A stretch of 64,000 nucleotides of DNA from Riptortus pedestris (GCA_019009955.1 CM032230.1:6324501-6388500), one strand, 5' to 3'; positions 37,136 to 40,230 are shown, counted from the first letter of the stretch. The notes: generated by a model from the letters alone, not told the origin. Numbers and translations are program-made.

Positions 37136-40059
37136 TTGAACGGACCTCATTTTCTCATGGATATTTGAAGAAATTTTTCGAAAATGAGTACGACCTCAAT
37201 AGCTAATTTCCCTTAACTACTTTTTCTTGTGACTTCCATGTTTGCGCAGATTTTTATCAGTTTGCCAACTGAGTCAAGCCAAAAAGTTCGGTTAGGTCTT
37301 CAACATGTATACGAATACATTGAGCCATTAGGTCAGAAAAAAAAACATTTCTTCATATACTCATTTATTTCATCCCCGAAGAGTTTCGAGTGTCCACCAC
37401 TCCTTCTCAAGGGGTTATTCTTATATAAATTTAGACAACAATTTTGTTAATTACATAGTTTTATACCTTGCTCCTATTTAACTAATTAGACGTTTTTGTG
37501 CTCATACCCATATTCTATTTCAAAAAATAATCCTTACATTATTATTATTATTATTTATTAACGTCCACTTTTTGCAACTTAGGCTAATCGGGACGGGTTA
37601 TCTACAGGTTACCACCCTTTTCTAGCCAGGGTGGGATTTTAGGATGTTATTTGATGAATTTCGTCACTAAATAATTTCCTTTCCCCAGGCGAGAATCAAA
37701 CTCGCCACTCTAGGTTTGCCATGAAAAAATAATAAAAAAATAATAACCATAAAAAAATCCTCACATTATAATATATGAAATATAAATTGTTAATAAAATA
37801 AATTCATTTTGAGAACTGTTTTACTGTATAGATGTGCTCCCACTCCTATTTTTGATCAAAGTCGACTAAGGGGTAAGAGAAAGGGGGTTAGAAAAGGCAG
37901 AAATATAAAAATACAAATTTCCAACTCTTCATTAGGAAATAGATTAATTTATAGTAAACATCTAGATTAAATGATGTTTTGAAAAATAGTTTTGAATATT
38001 TTACATACCACAGAAAGGAAGTTCTCCTTGCCATTTTCCATTTTGTGAACAAGTCGTAGTAGGGTTGCTGAAATGGTAAATCAAAAAATAAAATTAGAAA
38101 ACAAAGAAATAATAGTTATTTATTATACAAGTGACGAAAACAGATCAGTGTGTGGTAATTTCACGAGAGCTGTAAATTCTACTTTCGTCACGAGTGTAAT
38201 ATTAAATTTTTTCTGTAATCGTGTAATACATGATCAGATCTAACCAGAATATGAACAAAATTAGGATGTTGTGAAGATTATGGTATGTTGTTGGTAGGTT
38301 ATAAGCATGGTTGTGAAAGGTTATAAGCATAGTTATAAAACAACTAGTGATGATTGTGAAGTAGTGCAATTATAAACAAGTGCAGGTTATAAACAAGGAA
38401 GGTAATTATTATTATATTTAAATTTTAAAATATATTGATTATTTCCACCAATAATTCATTCACATTTGAATTTATTTTGTTAAAATAAATTCTTACAATG
38501 TTAAGAAACATTTAAAAGCATTTAATTTCCAACTTCAAATTATTTTTTAATTTATACTTATTACTAATTAAGAAGGCAATTCACTTTCTTCACTTGTGAA
38601 GAAAGTGATTACTTTATTCACTCTATTGCAAAATGTTTCACTTTCTTCACTCATTTCAGTTTAGTAATGTTACCATTATTCAACGATTACAGAAAAAATA
38701 TATTTTTTCCCCTAATAAGAAATGTGAACAAGATAACTTATACAGATTTAAGTCAATCATTTTAATGATTATTTAATTTGTCCATTTGTATTTGTGACAA
38801 CATTGTGTGAGTGTATATTAATCTAGTTATTTAAGAAATAATTTACCATTTTAATTTGTTTCCCACATTGTTATTATATATTATATTTGGGATTAACTAC
38901 AGGTTGCCACCTTTTTCTAGCCAGAGTGGGAGAAAGGATGAATTCCTTTTCCCTTGCGAGCATTTCACTCACGACTCTAGGTTTGCCATATGAGATTAAG
39001 ACTAACGGCTAATTAACAGAATAACCTGAGCTACAGATCATTTATGAAATTTTCTCAAAATATTCATAAATGTTAACACTTTTAGTGCCTATTCTGTGGG
39101 TAAAACTGCACAACTTACAACGAAGGTAGTTCATCCGTAACACAAAACTATTTTTGTGTGAGAACTACGATTTGAAGAAGTATAATCACCTCATAAAAAA
39201 AAAAAAAAATGGTTTTTATATTTCTGAGTGAATAAAGTTAAAACGGTAATAGATGTAAAAAAAAAGCTTCAAATGATAGTTTTATGGTTTTTAATGTACT
39301 CTAAATCTGTATGATTAGATTTCAATACGTAATTTATTCATAATTTATAGATGTCTATGAGATTGCAAAGAAGAAACTGTCCCCATAAGTAGCGAGTCAT
39401 GAAGTGGTGAATCAGGTATCCACCATAGTGATAAACAATAAAGGGATTTTTAGCGTATCCGTAAAAAAATGTAATCGGAATACAACTTTATCATACATGA
39501 CTGAATTTTTCGTTTATCATATATGCCATATGAGTCAGAATAAAACAAATTTTAAAAACTGAGGAGGGAGAAATGTTTTTTTGAAAAATATGACATTTAA
39601 TAATAAATCTGATTGCATAGTTTTGATGCACATTAAAACCAAAAAAACTATCATTCGAAAATTGTTTCATATTTATTACCGTTTTAACAATCTCTCAAAA
39701 ATATAAAAACCAATTTTTTTTTTTTCGAGATGAAATTTTAGCCTTTTCAAACCGTAGTTTCGAACTATCACAAATAATCATGTGTTACGGATGAATTGCA
39801 CTACTTGCACACAAAATTCCAGATTGTTTTGAATTTTCGGGTTTCCTAAGCTCTCTTGTTAGTTAAATGATTTTGATATTACATTCACTCAATGAGAAGT
39901 TGTTTTCGTTGTTTTTGTATATAATTAAAACAGTAACTGACCCAAATAGTTCGTATCCATCATCGCAGGTGTAGGTAGCAATGGTGCCCTGGGTGAGAGC
40001 AGTCGATGATAGGCTTAGCTTGGAGTTGAGGGGCACGGCTGGGTGGCCGCACTTCACAT
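195..40059 (-). CDS. fw: furrowed-like selectin/sushi-domain protein, partial (12 exons)
   Basis: This entry summarises the gene; exons are given separately. Twelve exons in protein order are 40059-39942, 38067-38009, 26160-25951, 17510-17415, 15080-14958, 13215-12922, 8575-8426, 6939-6763, 5443-5264, 4119-4001, 2664-2424 and 368-195. All have AG acceptors and GT donors. Their lengths give one continuous frame, almost all with phase-1 introns, the usual phase for shuffled extracellular modules. Domain order is CCP, FTP (fucolectin/F5-8C-like), C-type lectin, then at least five CCPs. That order is characteristic of arthropod Furrowed. In Drosophila this transmembrane selectin-like protein promotes Frizzled stability in planar cell polarity. 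The signal peptide exon and the C-terminal CCPs, transmembrane segment and tail are not in the identified set. The symbol rests on domain order and remembered family features, not on a search. Confidence 0.88.
369..865. other. intron sequence without recognised element
   Basis: AT-rich sequence between the CCP6 exon and a HINE copy. No ORF or clear repeat; small pieces resemble internal HINE sequence (around 595-620). Confidence 0.4.
866..1858 (-). mobile_element. HINE/Helentron-like element, degraded
   Basis: The left side keeps AAGCAGATTTCCCA. The right side ends in a degraded form of the terminal palindrome followed by GGGAAATCTAG. The internal GATCCGACG-like block and CCCACTGGTC block occur twice, so the copy contains an internal duplication. 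It lies in the furrowed intron between 368 and 2424. Confidence 0.6.
1900..2350 (+). repeat. T-rich LINE-type 3' tail
   Basis: A strongly T-rich stretch with degenerate TTTTGTGTT-like motifs. It ends in GAGCAACATCACCTAAGATG followed by AAATAAATAAA. The same ending (GAGCAACATCGCTAAAGC plus an AATAAATAAATA tail) occurs at about 60034-60070 and, in reverse, at about 24021-24060. This looks like the 3' UTR of one LINE family; the family is not identified. Confidence 0.45.
2424..2664 (-). CDS. fw: furrowed-like exon: CCP4 second half plus CCP5
   Basis: This 241-bp exon has acceptor TTTTGTTAG before 2664 and donor GTAAGT after 2424. It begins VLTCGLGGEWSGKAPTC, finishing CCP4. It then encodes a complete CCP5 with cysteines in YVDCREP, EYTCQADH, ILTCLRDG and PPTCE and the Trp in GKWSD. 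There is no intron between the two modules. It enters in phase 0 and leaves in phase 1. Confidence 0.88.
2822..3042 (-). mobile_element. tRNA-derived SINE, full length, with target duplication
   Basis: Read on the minus strand it starts GGAGCTCAGGTTAGCCATG, contains a B-box-like segment (GGCAGGTCGATTCCCGCC), a conserved body (CTGGCTAGAAAAGGGTGG) and an AATAAATAA tail. The 12-bp target duplication CAATACATATTT flanks it at 2810-2821 and 3043-3054. Confidence 0.85.
3193..3392 (-). mobile_element. tRNA-derived SINE, degraded copy
   Basis: Same order of blocks as the 2822-3042 copy (ACTTTCTGCTACT, GCCAGGGTGG, CACTCTAGGTTTGCCA), with many substitutions and an altered head. Confidence 0.65.
3426..3484. 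repeat. poly(A) run
   Basis: Almost pure A with one C, about 58 bases. It abuts a piece of HINE sequence at 3489-3560 (GGACTTCATTTT, GGATGGACATTTGAAG), where other copies have an AT microsatellite. Confidence 0.8.
3804..3985 (+). mobile_element. tRNA-derived SINE, plus orientation
   Basis: Starts GGGGCTCAGGTTAGCTATG, contains GAGTTTGATTCCCGTCTGG (B-box-like) and TTTAGTGAGGAACTCATC, and ends in a TAATAATAATAATAA tail. It sits only 16 bp from the donor of the 4001-4119 exon. Confidence 0.75.
4001..4119 (-). CDS. fw: furrowed-like exon: CCP4, first half
   Basis: This 119-bp exon has acceptor ATTGCAG before 4119 and donor GTAAGT after 4001. It enters in phase 1 and leaves in phase 0, the only phase-0 intron seen. 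It encodes DWCPDPPSGEGATVVV and then TATYTCKPGFILFGQQ, the first two cysteines of a sushi domain. The remaining half opens the 2424-2664 exon. The split falls at the same structural place as in CCP1, after the FG turn. Confidence 0.87.
4120..5263. other. intron without recognised element
   Basis: AT-rich intron between CCP3 and CCP4 exons. I see no ORF, SINE or HINE terminus. Confidence 0.4.
5264..5443 (-). CDS. fw: furrowed-like exon: CCP3 (complete sushi domain)
   Basis: This 180-bp exon encodes one sushi module. The acceptor TTTTTTAG precedes 5443 and the donor GTAAGT follows 5264, both in phase 1. The cysteines lie in NCGKLPELAHG, AANYTCESNY, QRTCGDNG and APQC, with the Trp in GVWSG. Sequons NRT and NYT are visible. 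It is followed by a 1.1-kb intron with no recognisable transposon. Confidence 0.88.
5672..6060 (+). pseudogene. LINE (jockey/I-like) RNase H-region relic
   Basis: Translating the plus strand with shifts and stops gives QWQQSWD, then NKLRKIKQTVEEYPSSNRST and RREEVVLTR. The NKLR.IK...W.SS..RREEV-L-R-R pattern is typical of the end of ORF2 in jockey-type LINEs. It is heavily decayed and lies in the intron between 5443 and 6763. A related relic lies at 18480-18960. Confidence 0.6.
6100..6210 (+). repeat. interspersed repeat tail with CTGATGAG motif
   Basis: Contains TCTCCTGATGAGCAACATAT and GGACGCAAAACTAGTAG. Its reverse complement recurs at 44255-44330 with the form CTGATGAGGTGATATG and GCGAAACTAGTAG, so this is a dispersed repeat, probably a retroelement 3' end. 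Confidence 0.5.
6763..6939 (-). CDS. fw: furrowed-like exon: CCP2 (complete sushi domain)
   Basis: This 177-bp exon encodes one whole sushi module. The acceptor TTTCCACAG precedes 6939 and the donor GTAAGT follows 6763; phases are 1 and 1, as expected of a shuffled CCP. The four cysteines sit in LFCGSP, IKYNCPEG, RLCTKDG and PPTCK, with the conserved Trp in GFWSG. Two N-linked glycosylation sequons, NTT and NFS, lie near the start. It follows the lectin domain directly. Confidence 0.88.
6940..8425. other. intron without recognised element
   Basis: AT-rich intron between the lectin exon and CCP2. No supported gene, SINE or HINE terminus was found. Confidence 0.35.
8426..8575 (-). CDS. fw: furrowed-like exon: C-type lectin domain, ligand loop and C terminus
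   Basis: The acceptor TTATTTCAG precedes 8575 and the donor GTATGT follows 8426; both phases are 1. It carries the long-loop region with QPNNYNGEQNCVVL, then NWHWNDVGC and LHWICQH. The WND triplet and the QPN in the place of EPN/QPD are the calcium and sugar site motifs of C-type lectins, so calcium-dependent glycan binding is plausible. The last Cys pair (GC and IC) closes the domain. The exon runs into the first of the post-lectin CCPs at 6939. Confidence 0.9.
8755..9695 (-). pseudogene. LINE reverse-transcriptase C-terminal relics, two partial copies
   Basis: On the minus strand, 9695-9590 gives SIITEHNESRVEVDRSIALA. Sequence near 9185-9115 gives a second GSIITEDN...EVDKRIALA. Further down are EIWIWCRITRTSWTKK, EGK and RPRKSYF.DIKHLMDLD. 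These are the end-of-RT motifs of many insect LINEs: LGS-I-E, E-WC-RR-SW, and RGRPRKS. Several stops and shifts are present. It lies inside the lectin-domain intron. A third copy of the motif is at 52160. Confidence 0.65.
10671..11339 (-). mobile_element. HINE/Helentron-like element, truncated at the palindrome end
   Basis: Starts AAAAGTCCGTCACGCAGGGG with the intact ACGCAG-GGG-CTGCGT hairpin and AGCAGATTTCCC. Internal blocks follow to GATCCGACGTATAGTAACGG, then the copy breaks at the hairpin end of the next copy. It is inserted in the MADF gene of the PIF/Harbinger element. Confidence 0.75.
11340..12072 (-). mobile_element. HINE/Helentron-like element, complete reference copy
   Basis: The left end is AAAAAGTCCGTCACGCAAGG with hairpin and AGCAGATTTCCC. 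The right end is CTGATTTCCCTTAAGGGAAA followed by TCTGCTAAAA, so AGCAGATTTCCC is present inverted at both ends and the right end also forms a palindrome. An (AT)n tract at 11905-11944 lies after GCGTTAACAGACAA. C-rich and GATCCGACG blocks match most other copies. It carries no ORF of its own. Confidence 0.8.
11905..11944. repeat. (AT)n microsatellite inside HINE
   Basis: Perfect AT dinucleotide repeat at the position where other HINE copies also carry an AT or GT tract. Confidence 0.9.
12226..12381 (-). pseudogene. PIF/Harbinger transposase N-terminal fragment
   Basis: Starts at ATG 12381-12379 and reads MDPHKTACIA..., then VKRKRWMKEWLKKREQYSHI and LLLNEIRDTEK, and stops at 12226. The KR-R-W...WL-KRE-YS-LL-E-R pattern is the start of Harbinger-type transposases. 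The catalytic DDE part is absent, so the element could not move by itself. It runs toward the MADF gene. Confidence 0.7.
12554..12921. other. intron with repeat-like tail
   Basis: T-rich sequence. GAGGAAGGGAACCAATGGTG near 12786 resembles the ends of some retroelements, but no family can be named. Confidence 0.3.
12922..13215 (-). CDS. fw: furrowed-like exon: C-type lectin domain, first part
   Basis: This 294-bp exon has acceptor CTTTTCAG before 13215 and donor GTAAAT after 12922; both phases are 1. It begins SNDRCAVNG, continues through SFDRTCYEF, a helix with SFEEARKACKSRAGGDLA, a second helix FLLAELERR, the WIGA strand (canonical WIGL) and WKWVNG. These are the first half of a long-form C-type lectin fold in standard order, with an extra N-terminal Cys pair. 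It joins the 8426-8575 exon in the middle of the conserved WVNGE motif. Confidence 0.9.
13576..13800 (-). other. cysteine-rich open frame of unknown identity
   Basis: From the codon after a stop at 13801 to TGA at 13576 the minus strand is open for 74 codons, without an ATG. It contains ALECNFLHSCHWCGCNF, FICTVGCSDAEGDG and ACPCD, eight closely spaced cysteines, and it is GC-richer than the intron around it. It lies in the furrowed intron between FTP and lectin exons. I do not recognise the domain. It may be an old exon, a captured fragment or chance. Confidence 0.3.
13945..14101 (+). mobile_element. HINE fragment plus long AT microsatellite
   Basis: CTTCAAATGTCCATTGATC, GATGAAGAAAATGAGG and CCAGTTCAAAACTG match the palindrome-side part of HINE copies. 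The match ends in an (AT)n tract at 14015-14101, and the rest of the element is missing. Confidence 0.65.
14958..15080 (-). CDS. fw: furrowed-like exon: FTP domain, C-terminal part
   Basis: The acceptor CTTTTAG precedes 15080 and the donor GTGAGC follows 14958; both phases are 1. It encodes TFTCARTLIGQHVFIQL and then LSVCEVEVF. That is the final FTP strand pair: a Cys, a GRYV-like strand and the LCEVEV signature. It closes the FTP domain and leads directly into the C-type lectin exon at 13215, with codon GAG formed across the junction. Confidence 0.88.
15081..16207. other. intron without recognised element
   Basis: AT-rich intron sequence. GCCCTGAAGAAGGCACTTGA with GCTTCGGGC near 15150 resembles a retroelement 3' end. 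Nothing else is supported. Confidence 0.3.
16208..17155 (+). mobile_element. non-autonomous Helitron, full length
   Basis: Begins with TC after an A (TCAACCTATATATATAAAAA, then TGTTTGCTTGTATGTCC). It ends with a hairpin CCCGGGCAAAGTCGGG and GTACCTTAGCTTG, a degraded form of the CTAG end seen at 36226. TC start, a hairpin about 10 nt from a CTRR-like end, and insertion between A and T are the classical Helitron marks. It has two tandem internal units, each with AGGAGTGGGGGTTATAA and TTAAAGTAACTTTTG. It has no coding capacity. Confidence 0.8.
17415..17510 (-). CDS. fw: furrowed-like exon: FTP domain, middle part
   Basis: This is a 96-bp exon with acceptor TTTTTTTACAG before 17510 and donor GTAAGA after 17415; both phases are 1. 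It encodes QPIQDLEIRVGNSSS followed by NPLCAWYPGTI. This matches the core of FTP domains, in which an EIRVG strand is followed by NP.C. It joins the 25951-26160 exon after RGCCG and continues into 14958-15080. A canonical Helitron lies in the downstream intron, with its right end (17155) 260 bp from this exon. Confidence 0.87.
17511..18480. other. intron sequence, A-rich, unassigned
   Basis: A-rich sequence with weak resemblance to a reversed T-rich LINE tail around 17850-17990. A perfect local inverted repeat AACAAAAGAGAAAT / ATTTCTCTTTTGTT lies at 17979-18012. No gene seen. Confidence 0.3.
18480..18960 (+). pseudogene. LINE (jockey/I-like) RNase H-region relic
   Basis: Plus-strand translation with one shift gives SGWMEVNNHLRSIKSTIKEW, then RREEVVLARLRIGHTYLTHR and ICKYCN. 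The arrangement RREEV-L-RLRIGHT-LTH followed by a C-C motif marks the very end of ORF2 in many insect non-LTR elements. Internal stops show that it is dead. Related to the relic at 5672-6060 but better preserved. The T-rich stretch at 19199-19430 may be its 3' UTR. Confidence 0.75.
19446..20006 (+). mobile_element. HINE/Helentron-like element lacking its palindrome end
   Basis: Starts inside the family at GATGACGAAAATGAGGTCCG, has an AT tract (19479-19547), G-rich block, TTAACCGAGATATTTGCA and an intact hairpin end, TTTACGCAGCCCCTGCGTGA then CGGACTTTTT. It joins directly to an inverted palindrome-end piece at 20007. Confidence 0.75.
20007..20110 (-). mobile_element. HINE palindrome-end piece fused to the preceding copy
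   Basis: CGTCATCTCCTGGGTAGGAT through GAGTACAACCTCAATAGC to the palindrome TTTCCCTTAAGGGAAA and TCTGCTAA. It is in inverted orientation relative to 19446-20006, and the junction falls in a shared GACGGAC/TTTT microhomology. Confidence 0.7.
20125..20601 (+). mobile_element. HINE internal fragment, split by a Merlin insertion
   Basis: AACCAAGATATTGGGATTTT, CCCCCACTCTTACTC, TTTAAGCTTATATATCAAAT and a poly-G block match HINE interior. A Merlin element interrupts it at 20610. Confidence 0.55.
20686..21263. mobile_element. hAT-type MITE nested in Merlin
   Basis: TIRs read TAGGGACCTTGCGATACT at 20686 and, inverted, TAGGGACGTTGCGATACT from 21263. The 8-bp target duplication GCTCTGCC is exact at 20678-20685 and 21264-21271, as for hAT. 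Five copies of GTATCGATAC crowd the two subterminal regions (about 20723, 20748, 20779, 21187 and 21222). The centre is AT-rich with no ORF. Confidence 0.9.
21354..21701 (+). CDS. Merlin transposase N-terminal region, intact short ORF
   Basis: The frame opens at ATG 21354 (MPLWDLPTTEED) and stops at TAG 21699-21701, giving 115 codons; an upstream in-frame ATG at 21300 would add 18 residues. It contains a zinc-binding-like pattern C...C then FWKCNVRKCGEQVGLRIGTW, FEGSKIPF, FIYCWCEELTSVNFCKKQL and a final WKGYMREL. This is the N-terminal DNA-binding half of Merlin/ISXO2-like transposases. The catalytic domain is missing, probably deleted. An AATAAA lies at 21744. With no stops or shifts it could still make a short DNA-binding protein; expression is unknown. 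Confidence 0.75.
   Translation: MPLWDLPTTEEDAVKYLHERNILAIRRKCSKSHCMKLYSEKKSLFWKCNVRKCGEQVGLRIGTWFEGSKIPFCNALKFIYCWCEELTSVNFCKKQLKISYKTAIDWKGYMRELCL
21933..23400. mobile_element. HINE inverted composite, hairpin ends outward at both sides
   Basis: The left end is GTCCGTCACGCAGGGGCTGC with AGCAGATTTCCCACGTGAAG. The right end (to 23400) is the complement, GGGAAATCTGCTTAGTTTAC then GCAGCCCCTGCGTGACGG. Interior blocks run in one orientation to about 23115 and in the other from about 23128, turning at ATATATACATTTATATA. It therefore has two hairpin ends and no palindrome end. The left arm also contains a second partial copy from 22560. Confidence 0.7.
23400..24020. other. unassigned sequence
   Basis: Begins with a degraded HINE hairpin end (CTTAGTTTCCACAGCACCTG near 23462). 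The remainder, including a 100-codon open frame at 23626-23928, shows no recognisable family. Confidence 0.3.
24020..24340 (-). repeat. T-rich LINE-type 3' tail, reverse orientation
   Basis: On the minus strand it runs through T-rich degenerate repeats to CCGAGCAATATCGCCCTTG and an AATAAATAAA tail, matching the tails at 1900-2350 and 59590-60070. Confidence 0.45.
24738..24782. repeat. (AT)n microsatellite
   Basis: Uninterrupted AT dinucleotide repeat following GTGTATGTATAT. It is not clearly within a HINE copy. Confidence 0.85.
24869..25052 (-). mobile_element. tRNA-derived SINE
   Basis: Minus-strand order: ACGTGCTGCACCTAGAGTG, a B-box-like GTTCGATCCCCG, CAATACAAGTTTATTTAG, CCAATTAGCC and a TAATAATAATAA tail. 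The middle is shorter than in the 2822 copy. Confidence 0.75.
25196..25275. repeat. 15-bp perfect inverted repeat hairpin
   Basis: GTATCTTTTCTGTAC at 25196-25210 pairs with GTACAGAAAAGATAC at 25261-25275. The 50-nt loop is unusually CG-rich for this region. Related words (GTATCACTTTGCGTAC) recur near 25673, so it may be part of a MITE. Confidence 0.7.
25276..25950. other. intron sequence next to FTP exon
   Basis: AT-rich sequence. Apart from the GTATCACTTTGCGTAC word near 25673 I see no repeat terminus or exon before 25951. Confidence 0.3.
25951..26160 (-). CDS. fw: furrowed-like exon: FTP/fucolectin domain, N-terminal part
   Basis: The acceptor CCTGTTGCAG precedes 26160 and the donor GTAAGT follows 25951; both intron phases are 1. 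It opens with TNVALRRPTNSST and contains an ASNANDGD motif, a conserved Cys (KKCTET), PWWSVDL and VVRITTRGCCG. These are the hallmarks of the eel-fucolectin/tachylectin-4/pentraxin-1 (FTP) branch of F5/8C-like domains, where the PWW.VDL strand and a paired CC near the ligand loop recur. A domain of this kind between the first CCP and the C-type lectin is diagnostic of Furrowed. Whether fucose-contacting residues are kept cannot be judged by eye. Confidence 0.9.
26355..27060. mobile_element. degraded HINE pieces
   Basis: AAGCAGATTTCCCAC near 26390, CACAATATTTGGTATTTAGG near 26453 and AAGATAAGGTCCGTTCAAAA near 26748 are HINE blocks in mixed orientation, much diverged. GGCTGTTCGGAAAGTTTC at 26778 resembles a mariner terminus, but no partner end was found. 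Confidence 0.45.
27061..28128 (-). mobile_element. HINE/Helentron-like element(s), degraded
   Basis: The order of internal blocks and the right end ATTACCCTTAGGAGAAATCT at about 28103-28122 identify the family. Two rounds of the internal block (near 27180 and 27860) are present. The hairpin end is not recognisable. Confidence 0.5.
28401..29509. mobile_element. piggyBac-like transposon flanked by TTAA
   Basis: TTAA at 28397-28400 and 29510-29513 flanks inverted ends: CCCTCGGTCAGGCGCGTC at the left and GCGCCCGACGGAGGG at the right. Subterminal ...GGGCGCGTG / ...CACGCGCCC and the GTATCT/AGATAC words extend the symmetry. TTAA duplication and a CCCT start are piggyBac hallmarks. It carries the C-terminal remnant of a transposase on the minus strand. 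Confidence 0.85.
28889..29215 (-). pseudogene. piggyBac-like transposase C-terminal remnant
   Basis: The frame opened by ATG at 29215 reads MLINELSKELVQEYIVRCSD and CRRLPAELRTKLEEYRDSLD, the helical region before the end of piggyBac transposases. After a frameshift the sequence to about 28889 gives CRFTNYSC, IC, TKICLQHSSMLCPNCNAALQ, which fits the C-terminal cysteine-rich zinc-binding domain. The catalytic part is deleted, so the element is non-autonomous. Confidence 0.65.
29568..30417 (-). mobile_element. HINE/Helentron-like element
   Basis: The left end is GTACGTCAGGCAGGGGCTGC with AGCAGATTTCCC. The interior contains two internal units. The right side reaches CGTCATCTCCTAGGGTAGGG and is then joined to the next, inverted copy. 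Just left of the hairpin end is CTATCCAGGAGATGACGACA, a palindrome-side block, forming the same unusual junction as at 20006. Confidence 0.65.
30430..31034 (+). mobile_element. HINE/Helentron-like element, nearly complete
   Basis: Starts TAGGGAAATCAGCTATTGAG, has an AT tract at 30549-30592, and ends with CACGTGGGAAATCTGCTTAG and CAGCCCCTGCGTGACGGACT. It is tail-to-tail with 29568-30417. Confidence 0.8.
31175..32507 (+). mobile_element. HINE/Helentron-like element with ~0.64-kb internal insertion
   Basis: Palindrome side at 31175 (AAAATCAGCTATTGAGGTCG), AT tract 31299-31371, and hairpin end at about 32480-32507 (ACGCAACCCCTGCGTGACGT). Sequence from about 31430 to 32065 is foreign to the family and splits it. 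Confidence 0.75.
31430..32065. other. foreign insert within a HINE copy, promoter-like motifs
   Basis: Not found in other HINE copies here. It contains GATGACGTAATGCGCC and CTACGTCACTC (CRE-like), AGCCAATC (CCAAT) and CCACGCCCCC (GC box-like) within about 170 bp. No ORF or terminal repeat is evident. It may be a captured genomic segment or an unrecognised element. Confidence 0.4.
32508..33340 (+). mobile_element. degraded HINE pieces
   Basis: TCTCATTCCCAGCTCACTTT and CACGTGGGAAATCTGCTTGG (near 32637) mark one copy. CCATCGATCCTACCCAGGAG through GAAAATGAGGTACGTTC and TTTGTCTGTTGACTC (33155-33250) mark another without an intact hairpin end. Confidence 0.5.
33430..33768 (-). mobile_element. Helitron internal unit
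   Basis: Contains AAATAAACAATTTTTGTTAT, CTTATAACCCCCACTCC and a GTATATAACAAAACATTC stretch, matching units of the adjoining twin Helitron. It lies just outside that element's left end. Confidence 0.6.
33769..36226. mobile_element. palindromic twin Helitron
   Basis: Both outer ends are Helitron 3' termini: the complement of a GGGCATCGCCGGGTACCTTA end at 33769-33790, and CCCGGGCGAAGCCAGGTATC with CTAG at 36226. The two copies meet head to head around 35549, where 32 bases on each side are nearly perfect complements. Arms of about 500 bp (35036-35543 and 35555-36065) are inverted copies of one unit. The left copy holds two further tandem units (about 34660-34950 and 34970-35220) and unique sequence (about 33800-34600). 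Confidence 0.75.
36227..36275. repeat. (AT)n microsatellite
   Basis: Begins immediately after the CTAG end of the Helitron. Confidence 0.9.
36280..36629 (+). mobile_element. HINE internal fragment
   Basis: TTAACCAAGATATTTGCATT, CTCAGCCTTCAGTAATCG, TCATGAACCACTTTATTC and a TTCGTTAATGGCTGA block are HINE interior in the orientation opposite to the next copy. Confidence 0.5.
36630..37215 (-). mobile_element. HINE/Helentron-like element, near complete
   Basis: The left end is AGCCCGTCACGCAGGGGCTG with AGCAGACTTCCCACGTG. It contains GATCCGACGTATGGTAACGG, CCCACTGGTCCGATTTCAGC, an AT tract at 37072-37129 and AATAGCTAATTTCCCTTAA, where it stops half-way through the palindrome. Confidence 0.8.
37540..37723 (-). 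mobile_element. tRNA-derived SINE, head truncated
   Basis: AACGTCCACTTTTTGCAACT, ACGGGTTATCTACAGGTTAC, CTAGCCAGGGTGGG and CGAGAATCAAACTCGCCACT match the family; the sequence breaks after TAGGTTTGCCATG, before the head. Confidence 0.8.
38009..38067 (-). CDS. fw: furrowed-like exon: CCP1, second half
   Basis: This is a 59-bp exon, too short for ordinary ORF detection. The acceptor CCATTTCAG precedes 38067 and the donor GTATGT follows 38009. It starts in phase 2 and ends in phase 1. It encodes NPTTTCSQNGKWQGELPFC, the C-terminal half of a sushi domain with the third Cys, the conserved Trp of the GKW motif and the fourth Cys. It completes CCP1 begun in 39942-40059. The next intron, about 11.8 kb down to 26160, is the longest in the identified gene and is filled with Helitrons, HINEs and a piggyBac element. 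Confidence 0.85.
38206..38699. mobile_element. putative MITE with 17-bp inverted ends
   Basis: ATTTTTTCTGTAATCGT at 38206-38222 is exactly complementary to ACGATTACAGAAAAAAT at 38683-38699. A 12-bp palindromic hairpin (CACTTTCTTCAC / GTGAAGAAAGTG) lies at 38582-38607. No ORF. The element limits are uncertain. Confidence 0.5.
38887..39034 (-). mobile_element. tRNA-derived SINE, partial
   Basis: TAACTACAGGTTGCCACC, CTAGCCAGAGTGGG and ACTCTAGGTTTGCCATATGA match the family; the tail side is truncated. Confidence 0.65.
39131..39795. mobile_element. foldback MITE with ~200-bp inverted arms
   Basis: The left arm (39131-39332) starts TCATCCGTAACACAAAACTA. The right arm (39598-39795) ends with the complement TGTGTTACGGATGA. 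Matched inner words include TGGTTTTTATATTTCTGAG, GTTAAAACGGTAATAGATG and AAATGATAGTTTTATGG with their diverged complements. A 265-bp unique centre separates them. It lies in the intron that splits CCP1. Target duplication not resolved. Confidence 0.7.
39942..40059 (-). CDS. fw: furrowed-like exon: CCP1, first half
   Basis: This is the most upstream exon found. The acceptor is TTTTTTCAG before 40059 and the donor GTCAGT follows 39942. It enters in phase 1 and leaves in phase 2. It encodes the first part of a sushi domain: the first Cys in VKCGHP, a TQGTIATYTCDDGYELFG stretch with the second Cys, and the usual aromatic and Gly positions before the split. The second half is in the 38009-38067 exon, and joining them gives ELFG followed by NPTTTC. 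The two halves are separated by a 1.9-kb intron that carries a foldback MITE. The preceding exon must supply one base of an Asp-like codon (N-AT) and presumably encodes the signal peptide; I could not locate it securely. Confidence 0.85.
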
Positions 40060-40230
40060 CTGAAAAAATAATCATCCTGGTAAGATTTTCATGTTTTAGA
40101 AAGTAATGTTAATTTATTAATAGTGCTAATTTATTAAAAAAGTAAAATAATTAATAAACTACAAACATTAAAAGATAATTTATTAACATTTTAATATATA
40201 TATATATATAATATATATATAAGATTTCCC
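40060..40230. other. sequence upstream of the first identified furrowed exon
   Basis: AT-rich with a short interrupted (AT)n at 40195-40221. It is the intron that leads to the unidentified 5' exon. Confidence 0.4.

Noticed and set aside
36831..37150. Overlapping ORFs of ~100 codons with YIYIYIYI runs
   Set aside because: They read through the AT microsatellite and HINE interior on both strands; no protein family.
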